NCBI GenBank assembly: GCA_037013685.1
Contig: CM072884.1
Location: forward strand, 99,552,048 to 99,616,047
Source: Acridotheres tristis
Taxonomy: Eukaryota; Chordata; Aves; Passeriformes; Sturnidae
Direction of reading: 5' to 3'
DNA: 64,000 nt
Position numbers and translations under genes: made by a program. The notes below the pieces were generated by a model. The model was not told the origin of the DNA. It saw only the letters and a program-made list of their open reading frames with translations, and did not search any database. Of this stretch, positions 43,451-55,334 are shown piece after piece (the first letter of the stretch is position 1; every line of letters begins with the position of its first letter).

Positions 43451-46400
43451 ACTTCTGCTAGCACTCTGCTTTTCCTCAGAATAAAATACACTTTTGGCCA
43501 AGCAAAAGACAGTGATCCTCAAATTGTAAAAAATTTGAAGGTGATGAAAGGCTCTCATACCCAAAAGCCCAGACCAAGGTGCTAATCAGCATTATGGGAA
43601 ACTACAAGAAAGCGTTGCCAAGGAAAGCAATTCTGAAGAGAACACCTGGAAAGGACAATTAAACCTTTCAATTCTCTATTTATGGCACTAACTCTCTTTA
43701 AATTGTATTGACATTTATATTTCCATTAAATAAACATTTTAAAGGAGTTGTAACTTGTCCATAATAAGTAAGTCTGTGTGGATCTTGGCAGACAAATTCT
43801 CATTCTGGGAACATTTCACATTTTTGCTTTTTTTTAAAACTTATTTTACAGAAAAAGCACTGTTAACCTCTGAAAATTGACACTGACTCTAATGGTTCCA
43901 CATTAAATGCTCTTGTGTGGTAAGACTTTTATCATAGCATGAACTGTTAAAATAAAGCCTAGGAGGTTACTATACCCCTGTTGATTCCTACATCTGTGTA
44001 ACTGGTAAAGCAACAGAGAAGGATCTTTTTTTTTTCCATGGAATACTTTTCCAGTGTATGGTCTGCAGTGTGTATCTTTCACGTACTAGGGAAAGGATTT
44101 TAGCTTTCATGCCAAGTCCTTTCACCCCTGACAACACTTTTTTTCTTCTTTTCCTGAGAGGAAAATTTGTGTTCATATTTGTCCTGTCTTAACTCTGTTC
44201 TGGGCTTTGCTATATCTTCTAAATAAAGTATGTATATCTCAGCTGCAAAATAAGACATGGATGGTGTAAAGGCATAGTAAAATGTAAGATGCCATCATGT
44301 TTTGAGGAAGGCAATCTGCTTTGGGTGCATCAAAGGAGAGGAAATTTCCTTCTCCAGTTTAACTCTATAATTTTGCAGTGTTGATCTCTGCCCACTTTAC
44401 TGTGAATCACTGAATCAGAGAGTGTGGGGACACCTTTGGAAATTGTTTCAGTACTTCTCAAAGACCTTTCTGCTGAAGTTTCAACTTCCTTTTCAACCTT
44501 GTCCATTTTTCAATCTTCTGCTCGTTTGGAAGAGAGGAAAGTCGTTCTTGAAAGGTCAGCTAATCCACCCTGCCTTTGATTTTACACCAGCATAAATCCT
44601 CTTAACAAAGTTTCTTTTTAATCGTTTTAAAACTCTTGGGAAGAAAAATAGAGTTTGAAAAACTTTTTCAGAAGAGACCTGCCTCCCTCACTTTACCAGG
44701 GGTGCAGAGTATATACATATGGAAATCACAAACCTGACTGTTAGTACTGGTATTCTGCAGAGGATGAGGACAAAGGAAACACCTAATTTTCCAAACACTT
44801 CAGTGTATGTAGACTTTGCAACAAATGATTTCTGAGTTGAAGACTGGAATTTCAAGTATTATTAATTGGCAGCTTCTGGGACAGGCTATGTGCAGCTAAA
44901 CGTACTGCAGGCTGACACTGTTCCAACAAGGCTTGCATCTGGTTGGAGGCAGATACTCTGCATGGTAAGAGCCATCATAGAGCATATGGCTTATCTTCAC
45001 CTGGGATGCATTGAAAACACTCGTGGTATGTCTGATGGAAAGGGACAGTAAAATGGTAGACAGCAATTAGATTGTTCATCTATAGAAGACAGATAATATT
45101 CAACCTTTTTCTGTATATATCTGTTGTTTGATACTAAAATTCTTTCTATTTAGTCTTTTAAAGTGTTAACAGTGGTAGTTAAAATGGTTAACAGATGCTA
45201 ACGTGGTGGTTTCAGAAATCTTTGTCTAAGTGGACAACAGGAGTTTTAGTAAACTTCAGCACTGCCATTAGTTGTGATTTGATTGACATTCTGAATGCTC
45301 TGTGCAGAAAATCCACTTCTACCTAGGTAATATAAATATCAATATTAAATATTAAACAAATCATAATTGGGATTTAAAAAAGCATAAAGCCTCAAGTGCC
45401 AGAAAATCAATGTTTCTTTTACATTCTTTCTTTTAAAGTCTTCTATGCTTGTCTCATCAAATAGTTTGGAATGTATTTTTATAAGTCTTTCACAGAACTT
45501 GTTTTTATTTTTCAAAAATTACTCAATTGAAAAAACATGTTTTTGTAGTAGAAGTATTACATTCTGTGTCATAGGGTAACCTTGTTTTGCCAGGGTTACC
45601 TTTCTGTAATCCCTAAACTTGTCTGGGAGATTTATTATGGGGGGGAAATGGTTTCCTTGGTGTTTTTTATTCTTGTGAATTATCTTTTATCACCTTCAGA
45701 CTTAGGCTGGCTCTGCCACAAGTTTGGATGTTACATAATTTCCCAAAATATATTACCTCCAATATTAAAATTTATCAAGGTCCTGAAAGCTAACATTATT
45801 CAGTGTAAACAGATGATATTGTTCATTCCTGTTCAAAAGGTCTGAAGAAAGTTTATACAATGTTTGTTTTGAGGACTTAGGTATTATTTGAGTGATTAAT
45901 AGGTCCTGTGGAAATCTTCTGAACACAAATGAATTGCATTGTTTGTATTTGTCTTTTGGATGTCGACTTGGACCTAGTCTGGTCTTTTGGAAAGACCATG
46001 ACTTTATTTTTAGGATCTTTTCTGTGTGATAAATTATTTTCTCTTAATTATCTCATCCTTTGGTCATTGTACTGATTATAGGTTAATTTTTGCAAAGACA
46101 CAAAATGCCCATTACTAATGTTGACAGAAATTTGTCCTGCCCTTCAGTAAAGGCCCTATGGTGGTCCCTTCTACCTCCAGCAAAGTATTGAGCAGAGACT
46201 TCTTAATTCCAATTTTCATTAATCTCTTTGCCAAAGAATCACTAAGGTTTTACAAGGAGTTTTATTTAATATTACTTTTTTGGAAAGGTCTATTCAAATG
46301 GAAATGGATTGGAGATGCAGCGGATTATACTGGGTTCTTGGGTCAGAAAATCATAGTGGCCATGGCCACAAAAGCAAATAAACAAATAAAAGGGACAAAA

Positions 46401-47452
46401 GACAACTATGTTACATGTCTGAAAATAATACCGTCAAACAAAGTCAATGACCAGCTGAGACCATCATGTCAGCTGACCCCTGGAACTTGCTTCAGTAAGA
46501 TGCAGTTTTGCTGAACTTGGCATAAAGAAAGTTGCTTGAAGCAGACCAGGATGGATCTAACAATGGTCCTCAGTTCTCCAAGAATACTGTGGGGTAAAAT
46601 GATAGTACAATGAAAAAATATGCAAGAATATGGATTTCAGTATTCATACCGTAGAATCTAATTTTTTTTTCATTAGTTATGTTTGGCCTTACATTCCCAA
46701 TTATTTTAAAATTCATTGCACACTGAGATTCATGTATGATCTTTGGGGACCACATATGACATTTAATGAAGTCTGGTCTTGGCAGTTTTCCACAGGTAGC
46801 ATAAGGGCTAACTTTATACCTTCTGATGACTTCAGGAAAATTGTATTTGCAGTCTTTGGGCAAAGCAGTCTTGGGTACCTTGCATCTTTTTTATCTTCTA
46901 TATTTTTATTTAGCCACTTATTAGTTGTGGTTTCTTTGTTTGCTGGTATGAATATTTTTCATTTTTTTCAATGATTTAGTACATTAAAATACTTATCCAC
47001 AGAAATATTTTCATTTCAAAATAATTAGTCATATTAAATTAGTGATTTGTTCTTTAAAATATTAACTCAGCTTTATGATATCTTCAAAGGCTTGTCTTCA
47101 AGGTTTGTCTTTCATGGTACTAAAGTATTTTAAGCTGGACAAATTTATTGCAAATTTATTACATCTCTGAGGTAATTTCTGGGATCTCTTGGTTCCAGAA
47201 ATTGTGTCAGGCATAGGAAGTGTAAGAATTATTAAAATCACTGAGGACATGATAAGCCAGAAGTCACAGAGAGCATCTGGCATGTGTTTCTCACTGCCTC
47301 GTCTGCATAGTTCTCAAGTTCTATATTTTGCAGCATTGTGGAATGAGAAGATTGTCTGAGCTGCTCTAAAAACATTTAAGAAGTGGCAGTATATTGAAAA
47401 AGAAAACAGTTATTGTTGCTTATAAAAGGGAACAGAAACTATCCTAGAGTAC
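43451..47452. other. intergenic sequence
   Basis: About 4 kb without a supported exon. Open frames such as 46158-46514 (plus) and 46630-46974 (plus) lack splice, family or composition support. Confidence 0.5.
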
Positions 47453-48425
47453 GTGGTGGGTTGGCCTCCTCCAGCTGCCAGGCATCCACCCAGCTGCTCT
47501 CTCATTCCCCCTCCGCAGCAGGACAGGAGGAGAAAATACCATGGAAAAGATAAAGGCAAAGACATCAGTTACCAATTACCATCACAGGCAAAACAGACTC
47601 AACTCGAGTTGGGAAAATTCAGTTTATTGCCAAGTAACTTTGAATTGGATGGTGAGAAACAAAGGAAAAAACTGAAATATCTTCCTCCCGCCCCCTTTTT
47701 TTCCCAGACTCAAATTCACTTCTTCATTTCTGACTCCTCTCCATTTTCCTCCAAGCGGTGCTGGGAATGGGGCATGAGGTTCATGGGCAGTTCAGGACAG
47801 TTCTTTGCTATTGCATCCTCCTCACACTTTTCTCTGCTCCAGTGTGGGTCCTCTCCTTGGGCTATAGTCCTTCAGGATAAACCTGCTCCAACAGGGGTCC
47901 ACCAAAGGATGCAGTTCCCATTAGAACCCGCTCCAGAGGGGGCTTCCCGTAGACTGCCATGGATATTCCTGCCTCCACAGGCGGCAGTGTGGATATCTGC
48001 TCCACCATGACATTCTCCAGGGGCTGCAGGGTCACACTGCCTCACCATCATCTTCACCAGGGGCTGCAGGGGCACACTGCCTCACCATCATCTTCGCCAG
48101 GGGCTGCAGGGCAATCTCATCTCCAGCGCCTGGAGCGCCTCCTCTCCTCCTTTTCCGCAGTCCTTTGCTGTCTGCAGAGCTGTTTGTCTCACTGGTTTTC
48201 CTCATTCCTCGCACTGCTGTGTGGCGTTTTGCCCTTTCTCACACACTTTTCTCCAGAAGTGCCACCAAACTGGCTGTGGGGCTCAGCCTTGCCCTGTGCT
48301 GGGCTGGTTGGAGCTGTCTGGAACTGTTGGGGTCTGGCACGGGGCAACTCTGGCTGTTCCTCACATGGGCCACCCACAGCCCCCTTTGCCACTAAAACCT
48401 CTCCACACAAGGCTTTGCATTTAAG
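47453..48425 (-). mobile_element. solo LTR of an ERVL-type retroelement, antisense
   Basis: About 970 bp of GC-richer sequence resembling avian ERVL long terminal repeats read on the minus strand, starting near AGGTTTTAGTGGCAAAGGGG and ending near CCTCCAGC...GGGTTGGCC on the plus-strand left side. It contains a 40-bp internal tandem repeat (48017-48115). No internal gag/pol sequence flanks it, so it is probably a solo LTR. I could not identify target-site duplications with certainty. Open frames at 47453-48010 and 47959-48453 are LTR-internal and not called. Confidence 0.6.
48017..48120. repeat. 40-bp tandem repeat inside the LTR, 2 full copies plus a partial
   Basis: CCAGGGGCTGCAGGGTCACA begins units at 48017 and 48057 (period 40), and a third, partial unit begins at 48097 and ends at the GGGCAATCTC divergence. 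Single-base differences separate the copies. Confidence 0.9.
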
Positions 48426-51400
48426 TTCAGTGTTGCTTTTCAGACTGTGGTAAATCAGAGTTTCCTGAGCCCCATGGAGTTAAGCTGTGTCAGTTTGAGA
48501 ACAGCTTTGGATGAGCATAGGCCCCCAGAAGTGCTCTAGTGAGAGACTGACACTGGAGTACAGACTGTGTCCCAATGTCACAAGATATTGCTGAGACAAC
48601 AGATTTATTTATGGTTCATGTGGCAGTTGCACACTGCGCTGGTAATGAAGTTCCACCATTGACTAACGAAGTATTTTCACGAATTACCTAAGTTTAAAAA
48701 GCATGATTTGCACATCCTAACTTGATTATTTTGCCAAGAAAATATGTCAAATTCTTGTAGTTACATTTTGTAGGAAGAAAAGTGCCCTTTGTTTTACACG
48801 GTGCCAGAAAAAAATGTCCATTTTGCTGCAAAGATGATAAAAATGTATTTCTCAATTTCTCAATTCTTTTTAGTCAGCTATCTCTAATTCCATTTACTTT
48901 AAATATGCTGACACTTCAAATTTCTTTTATGCGCACTGATTCTCCAGCATTCTGCTAAAGATATAGTTGTGGCTTAAAACACACAGCTATTGAAATAGAA
49001 AGAATACAGGAAAATATTCCTGTAAGAATACAGGAAGTGTAGATTCTTTAGGCCCTGGTAACTAATCTAATCCTGGTAGCAGATGTTTCAGTTCTGTCTT
49101 CAAGCTATTGAAGCTAGTGGAACAAAAGGAGACTTCAAGACTTCCTGTATGATTGGACTTTATTTTCACTGGTGATAGCTGAAAACCAAAAATCTTGAAA
49201 GTGCTTATCTGAACATACAAATAACATAACAACAGAAAGTAATTTGCTGGGAAAAATGGAACTTGCTGCCTGGATTCTTCTTCTGGCTTGTTTTTCAATA
49301 TTGTAGCTCTTGACTTGTAAATATCTCTCCACTTATAATGTATATTTATAAGATATATAGTATATAATATGTAATTAATATATGAAAATATGATAATATA
49401 GCGAAATGTCTCTATCAGTCTGAATAATAGGCTTTAAATGCCTGATTCTCTTCTCAGTTTGCTTTTGTAAAAATGTAAATTTATCCTGAGTTGCAGCCAT
49501 GAAATATGTATCACTCCTTGTGTGAGGTATATACAGTATTTGATATCCATACAAATTTATGCTTATCTTTTAACTATGTGAATAATAAATTATAATCACC
49601 AATGTGATTTAAAATCCATTTTGGCTTTAATTATTTAGCACCATAAAAGCAGAAATTTTACATTTTCTGAAATGTAAAAATAAAGTTAGTTTGATTACAT
49701 ATGTCGCCAACAGTGTATTCACCAAACTTGAATTGAGAATTGTTCTCAGCAATTTTTCTGAAAACATTTACTTTGGTATGAAAAGTACTTTTAAATTTGC
49801 TTGAATAATTTTCAAGTATAAAGTCGCTAGGATTCAAAAGAAGTAAAAGAAAGTGTCTGAGTGTTGAGTAATGGTATTCAGTTTGTTTGGACAAATCCAT
49901 TGCGTTTGCAGCAGTTTTAAGTATTGCTGATGAAAGAGAGAAGCAAATTCACTCTGCCTATTATCACTGTGTGGGCTAAACATCTCTTAGCTGAGATCTG
50001 TTAAACTCTCCTATCTTCACTGACTTCATTGTCAGTGTAAACTGGATTACCATGCTGAATTCTTACATGCATTGACACTTTCAGGTACAATATTAACAGA
50101 GAGCTTAAGGGCTAAGGCAGGAAAATGAAAATTGAAGCCTACCTTCTGGATCTCAGTGAAATATTTAATAGTTCATGGTTCATTTTGTTTTCAGGTAAAA
50201 GAGCTTTATGATGCTCAGGCCTTTGTTGAGCAAATCAGGGCTTGATTCTTCTCAAATTCTGAAACAAATCTGGCATGACACTTAGCTGGATGTTATGTTC
50301 ACCCCTCTTCATCCTCTTCCACTGAAAAAAATGCTAAAGGTTTGGAATTTGCTATCGCACATGATTGAGTGAAAGCTTTTACACAGCTGCTGATTTCTCA
50401 CAGGCTCTAGATATTTTCCAAGGAAAAGGAAAAGGAAATTACTACTCTCTGCAGTCCATAACACAGATTATAGCACAGGTACAGTAAGTGATTTTATCAG
50501 CATTATTAGGAACCACTCTGCTCAAACAATTTTAATCTGGAAGATGCTCACATTTCCTTATAGTTTACAGCCCCAGTGTATTTTACTCTATCCTTGAAAC
50601 GTGAAAAATATTCCCTTTCTGTTTGCATACCCATTGTTAACCAATTACCATCTGAGCTTCAACTGCTCTGCACCTTATTCAGGCCCCACTTTTTTTTGAC
50701 TGACTGCAGTTTGGAGAAGAGGATGAAGCATTTCCTGGAGTTGCATAAATTCCCCTTTGACGCACATGGTTTTCAGAAATTTTGTTGGAGATTGAATCAC
50801 AACAATTTGAATTGCAAGCAAAATGGGTGGAGCTGGGGTAGGAATGAAGATGACCTGATTTCTTTCTAGTGACTTGCTAATGGTAGATGAATGTATCTTG
50901 GCATCATTCAAAGTGTAGGAGTGAAAATCTCTTTTTGGTTCTGGCAGGTTCAGATAAGATCTTGTAACAGAGGCACAAGAGAGCAAAAAGCTGAATAAGA
51001 AGCTGCCCAAGATATTTCCTGGACATAAAGAGATGTGGGCAACACAGTACCTACAGGTCTTGCTAATGTGAATTTATTTCAGGGAGGAGAAAAGGACGTG
51101 AAATATGTCCCAATGTCAAATCACCAGAGCAAACACAGAAAGGATTATTCTCACTCCACAGACAGTGAGCTATACAGAAACTGGATTTACAGAAAATTCA
51201 TAACAGAAAGGGTAACAGATGGATCATTTGTCCATCCTGTCTCCTAGCCCTGTATTTGGGTGCAAGAGAATATTCTTCATTTATGAAGTGTTTTTCTGAG
51301 TGAACAAACTGAGTTACAGAGTTTTCCTACAAAAAAGAGGTACTTATTTGCTCTTTGTTCATTGAAAATCTGCTGCTATCGTATGCCAAAATTTGTCATA

Positions 51401-53290
51401 GATTGAGTCAGAAGTTTGGCAGTTCTCTCTGATCTGTGCCCCTGAATATTCTCCCAATTGTTTAATTATTTGAGCAATAATGAAATCGAGAGCTGGGAGC
51501 TAATACTGCTGCTTTGAACAACATTTTGAATGAGAATCAGATAATGGCAGTTTCACAGATGACTGAATAAATGAGAATTAATAGAGACATAGCTGAAAGG
51601 ATTAAATAATTGAGAATCTCAACTGGATGAAGAAAACTCTCATTAAATGTAATAAAGGAAAATGTAATAAGCATTTAAAATAATGGTTGTCAAAGACAAA
51701 GCATGTTTTTAACTACAAAGCCTGGAAATTCATCCAGGCTGGTTTTTTAATATGAGTTATCCCATTCCATACCCAATTTAGGTACTGTGGTTTCCAACAA
51801 GAGCAGTAGGTAAGTGTAAAGGATGCAGGTCCTCACTAAGCCTTTTACAGTGAAAAGTAAGCAATGAGAAGCCATTACCATTTAGGACTGCATGGAAAGT
51901 CTCTGAGGATAAATTCATTAAGAAAGGCAGGTGTAAATTCCCCAGGCATAGCTGCTCCCTAATCATGGATATTCAGGCTGATCATACTTGCTGTAGAGTC
52001 CTTTGTCAATAGAAGCTAACCAAAAACTACAGGATTTTCAAATGCAAAATTGAACTTTGAATGGCACTAATGTTAATGCTCTATAGCAAATAACAGTGAA
52101 AGTGACAAATATACCTGAGCTTCCTCAGCAATAAATAGAAATATCTGATAATAAAGAAGGAAATTATAAAGCGATTCAGTCCCTTCATCTGGGGAGCAGA
52201 AACCAATGTTTGCTGCTGCTTAGACAGGCTAAAGCAAGTATAGCACATCCTCCCCTTTTCCCAGTGGTTCAGATCATGCCCTGCTCTGTACCAGCACAGC
52301 TACTCGTGTGCCCATCCAGTCAGCTGGGGCTGTTTGCAAGGGCAGCTCTCACCGGGTTTGTGCCTCAGCCCACGGCATGAGGGACCACAGGATGCTCCTG
52401 CGGGAAGAGTGGAGATGGCTCTGGGGCAGGAGCTGGGAGCAGCAGGGATGGGGTGATGCAGGGTCACTCCTTTCAGTGGCAGTCTCAGCATGAAGTGCTC
52501 ATGGGAGTGCTGTGTCCGTTAATGTAATCATTTCCTGTTCTAAATTTAGTGAAAGGGGTGATCCCAGATATCGCTGTGTGGCAACCGCTAGCAAATAATT
52601 AACACCAAATGTCAGCCAGTTAGGTGCTTGTTGTTATATATTGAAATTTTGCTGAGGGCTCACAGAAACAGACATTCTTAACTAGCCAATGGCACTTGTT
52701 TTCGTTTTGGTTTTGGCGATGAAACTGCATTATGTCTTTCTCAGGACCTGGTGTTTATGTGCCAATATTTAGAATACAGTCTTTTTGTATGGAGATTCAG
52801 TTTAGAGGGCATAAGATACCCTATCACAAAAGGTGTGCAAATAAAACCATTCAGTTATTGTACGAGTGATTGAAAGGTGACAAAATTCCCACTCTCATCT
52901 GTATGCTATGTATTTACATCCCAAAGAAACAATGCCCAAGCTGCAAACCCTGTAAATCACTATTGGGTGCTGAGAAACTCTGTCATCTGCATGAGAGGAG
53001 AAGTTGGGCAGGACCTGATGCCTGAGTAGAGCAAGTTTCCTAATATCTGGACATCCAAAAAACAGAACAAGAATACATTTTGCACACGGTGTTTTAGATC
53101 ATGGTTAGTTAAAAAAAAAAAAAGATGCTTACCATATCACAGTTTTTACCACATCTCTTTCTTCTTAACATTTTTTTTTCCTGTGGAAAGGTGATATCTG
53201 AGAGGGTTTTCATTCATTTGACTGCAGTAAAACAAAAGTGGAAGGAGAAAATACATGTTGTTCAGACTTCCTGTCTGAAGACATCTGGGT
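48426..53290. other. intergenic sequence
   Basis: About 5 kb of unique AT-rich DNA including a very TA-rich stretch at 49330-49400. No supported exon on either strand; 50576-50869 (plus) and 50675-51010 (minus) open frames overlap each other and are treated as chance. Confidence 0.5.
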
Positions 53291-53293
53291 CTT

Positions 53294-53299
53294 TATTTG
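53294..53299 (-). promoter_or_regulatory. possible poly(A) signal for the unidentified minus-strand gene
   Basis: TTTATT on the plus strand reads AATAAA on the minus strand, about 265 bp past the stop codon at 53564. It is consistent with a short 3' UTR but not proven. Confidence 0.3.
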
Positions 53300-53563
53300 A
53301 TTGCTTAAATCAGTGGTTCCCGAAGTAAGGTTACAAATCAGTTACAATTTATCATGTAATAATAAGAGGCAGCAACTACATATTGTTAGGTTAATAGGTA
53401 GAATACATAGAATTTTAGATTATTTGTGATAAAAGCATGGGAAGATTAATGATAATCTGAGCCTGGTTTTCAGTTTGTGAACTAGAACATAAGGAAAATG
53501 TTCATGGGAGACAACAGTTTCTTAGGGATCTATTGAAAATATTTTAATAAATTCACAGTAAAA

Positions 53564-53847
53564 TCACTTCAAATCACACATATTTGGACTATTATTTAGA
53601 GGCTTCTCTTCTTTAAGTATCACAATGCATTTCTCATCCTTTACGACACAGACACTTTCTAGGAGCTCATTATATGTGGTGATGACTTGAATCCTGATAA
53701 TTCTGGTCTGTACCCATAGACCTCTTCCCACTGTATTTGGGTAAATTGTAATTCTGTGTGGATTCTGCTTCTTGCTAAAGTGAGACATGAGTTGTTGGGA
53801 AACTTCCTTGAAGCCTATTTTTATAATATCTGAATCATCACATGTAC
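53564..53847 (-). CDS. terminal coding exon of an unidentified gene
   Basis: The exon has a strong acceptor: a perfect branch-point consensus TACTAAC about 20 bases ahead of a pyrimidine tract CTGCTCTTTACCTTCCCAG. Entering in phase 1, it is open for 93 codons and then ends in TGA. The peptide begins TCDDSDIIKIGFKEVSQQLM, continues HRITIYPNTVGRGLWVQTRI and ends near VVKDEKCIVILKEEKP. Alternating hydrophobic residues suggest beta strands, three cysteines are spread along it, and there is no membrane helix, so an extracellular or secreted domain is plausible. I do not recognise the family. The reading joins in frame to 55269-55334, creating an N-G-T glycosylation sequon at the junction. Confidence 0.6.
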
Positions 53848-55268
53848 CTGGGAAGGTAAAGAGCAGTGTTAGTAATGTATTTTCTCATGCTCAGCCCTGC
53901 CCATGCAGTATGTACACAAGAAATCAAAAGCAGAAAGAATTAAAGACAAGGAGCCACTGGGAAAAGAAAAACAGGTTTGGGCAAATCAGAGGCAAGGAGG
54001 CTACTGGAGATAAGGAGGTTCTGGAAGAAAGTTCCCCTTTAGTCCCATGTTTGTACTCCACAAAATACTGAATGTTGTGAGAGGAGAGAAAATACTGCAA
54101 CCTACTTTTTTTTCCACAGGCACTTATTGTCTGTTTAGGCAGAAGCACAGCGCTTGGAAAGCACCCGGTCCCCTCTGAGAAGAGGAGCACATTCCAGATG
54201 AGGTTGTTAACACAGGGATTGATGACAAATTCCAGAAGCAGCAAAGTTTTACCTACATGGTTTAAGACCATGGTCAAGGGTGGCAGGCCTGGACAGAGCA
54301 GTCCAATGAGTGTCTAGTGAGGGAAGCTTTACCATGGGACTGGAACTGTTGCCAAAGTTTCACAAAACTCATATCAAACTTCAACATAAGGCCATGTAAA
54401 TACCTAGAATTCATACACAGAAGATCTACAGTCACTATAAACTCGACTATTTTTTTCTTAAATAATGGGATCTTAATATTTTTATGATTTCCTTGTCTTA
54501 TAAATTAAAGATTTTAAGAAGTGCAATTTGCAAGCTTTTTTTTCAATAACTGGTGGCTATTCCAAAGGTATTGTGAAACTAACTGGGATCTGCACAAAAT
54601 ACCAGTTAGTTAATTTCCAGTGTATTCCAATTATGACATCTTCTTGGCTTCATGATATCTAATGGTGCCAAGATAATGCTAACATTTTTTGAATAATTGA
54701 ATGATTTCACAGTAGTATCTAAAGTAATCTGATTTTTCTTGGAAAACAGCCCAAGATTTTTCAAGTGACAGAATAATGACTTAACTGCAGATGTAATGTA
54801 TATTGCCTGCTTAGAGATTGTATTCAAAAACCTTATTAAACCCCACCATATTGAATTACTATAGAGTTTTTAGGAGACTGGGGAAGTCACGTTACACAGA
54901 GAATAAGTTCCACTCCATCCTTTAGTAGAATTCATTTCTTAAACAGCAATAGGTCCCAGGTATTTCTGTGATAACTTGTGCATATTAGTCAAGGAAAAGG
55001 ACTATGAACCTGATCCACAGATGAAGCAGAACTGGTTCTCAGTGTAAGAGCTGTGAGAATGTTGAACAAGTCAAGTTCTTTGGGCCTTTTCACCAGGTAG
55101 ACCAGACACTCTTCTAAAATAAATTGGGCAAGGTGAGCACCACAGCAATTCTTGCAGGGGCAAATGACATGCTCTGCTGAGTACTGATCTGACTTTTCAG
55201 CTCAGTGTGCCTTATTTCAGGCGTCTGTACAAATGTGGATCTTTGAAATGGCAAATGCTCATTCTTAC

Positions 55269-55334
55269 CATTGACCTTCTCCCACACAAAAAACCAGGCT
55301 GTTTGACTAAGACATCTGAACCCAGATGTGAATG
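55269..55334 (-). CDS. probable internal exon of the unidentified gene
   Basis: A 66-nt exon, phase 1-1, with acceptor ATAGCTTTCAG and donor CAATG/GTAAGAATG. It encodes A/S-FTSGFRCLSQTAWFF then VWEKVN. Of the three frames only this one and a phase-0 alternative are open; this one fits the phase of the terminal exon. It is Cys/Trp-containing and non-repetitive. Confidence 0.5.

Noticed and set aside
46158..46974. Two plus-strand open frames above 110 codons
   Set aside because: No splice signals or recognisable motifs; one overlaps an equally long minus-strand frame.
47453..48453. Open frames of 164-185 codons
   Set aside because: They lie inside an ERVL-type LTR with a 40-bp tandem repeat, so they are repeat-derived.
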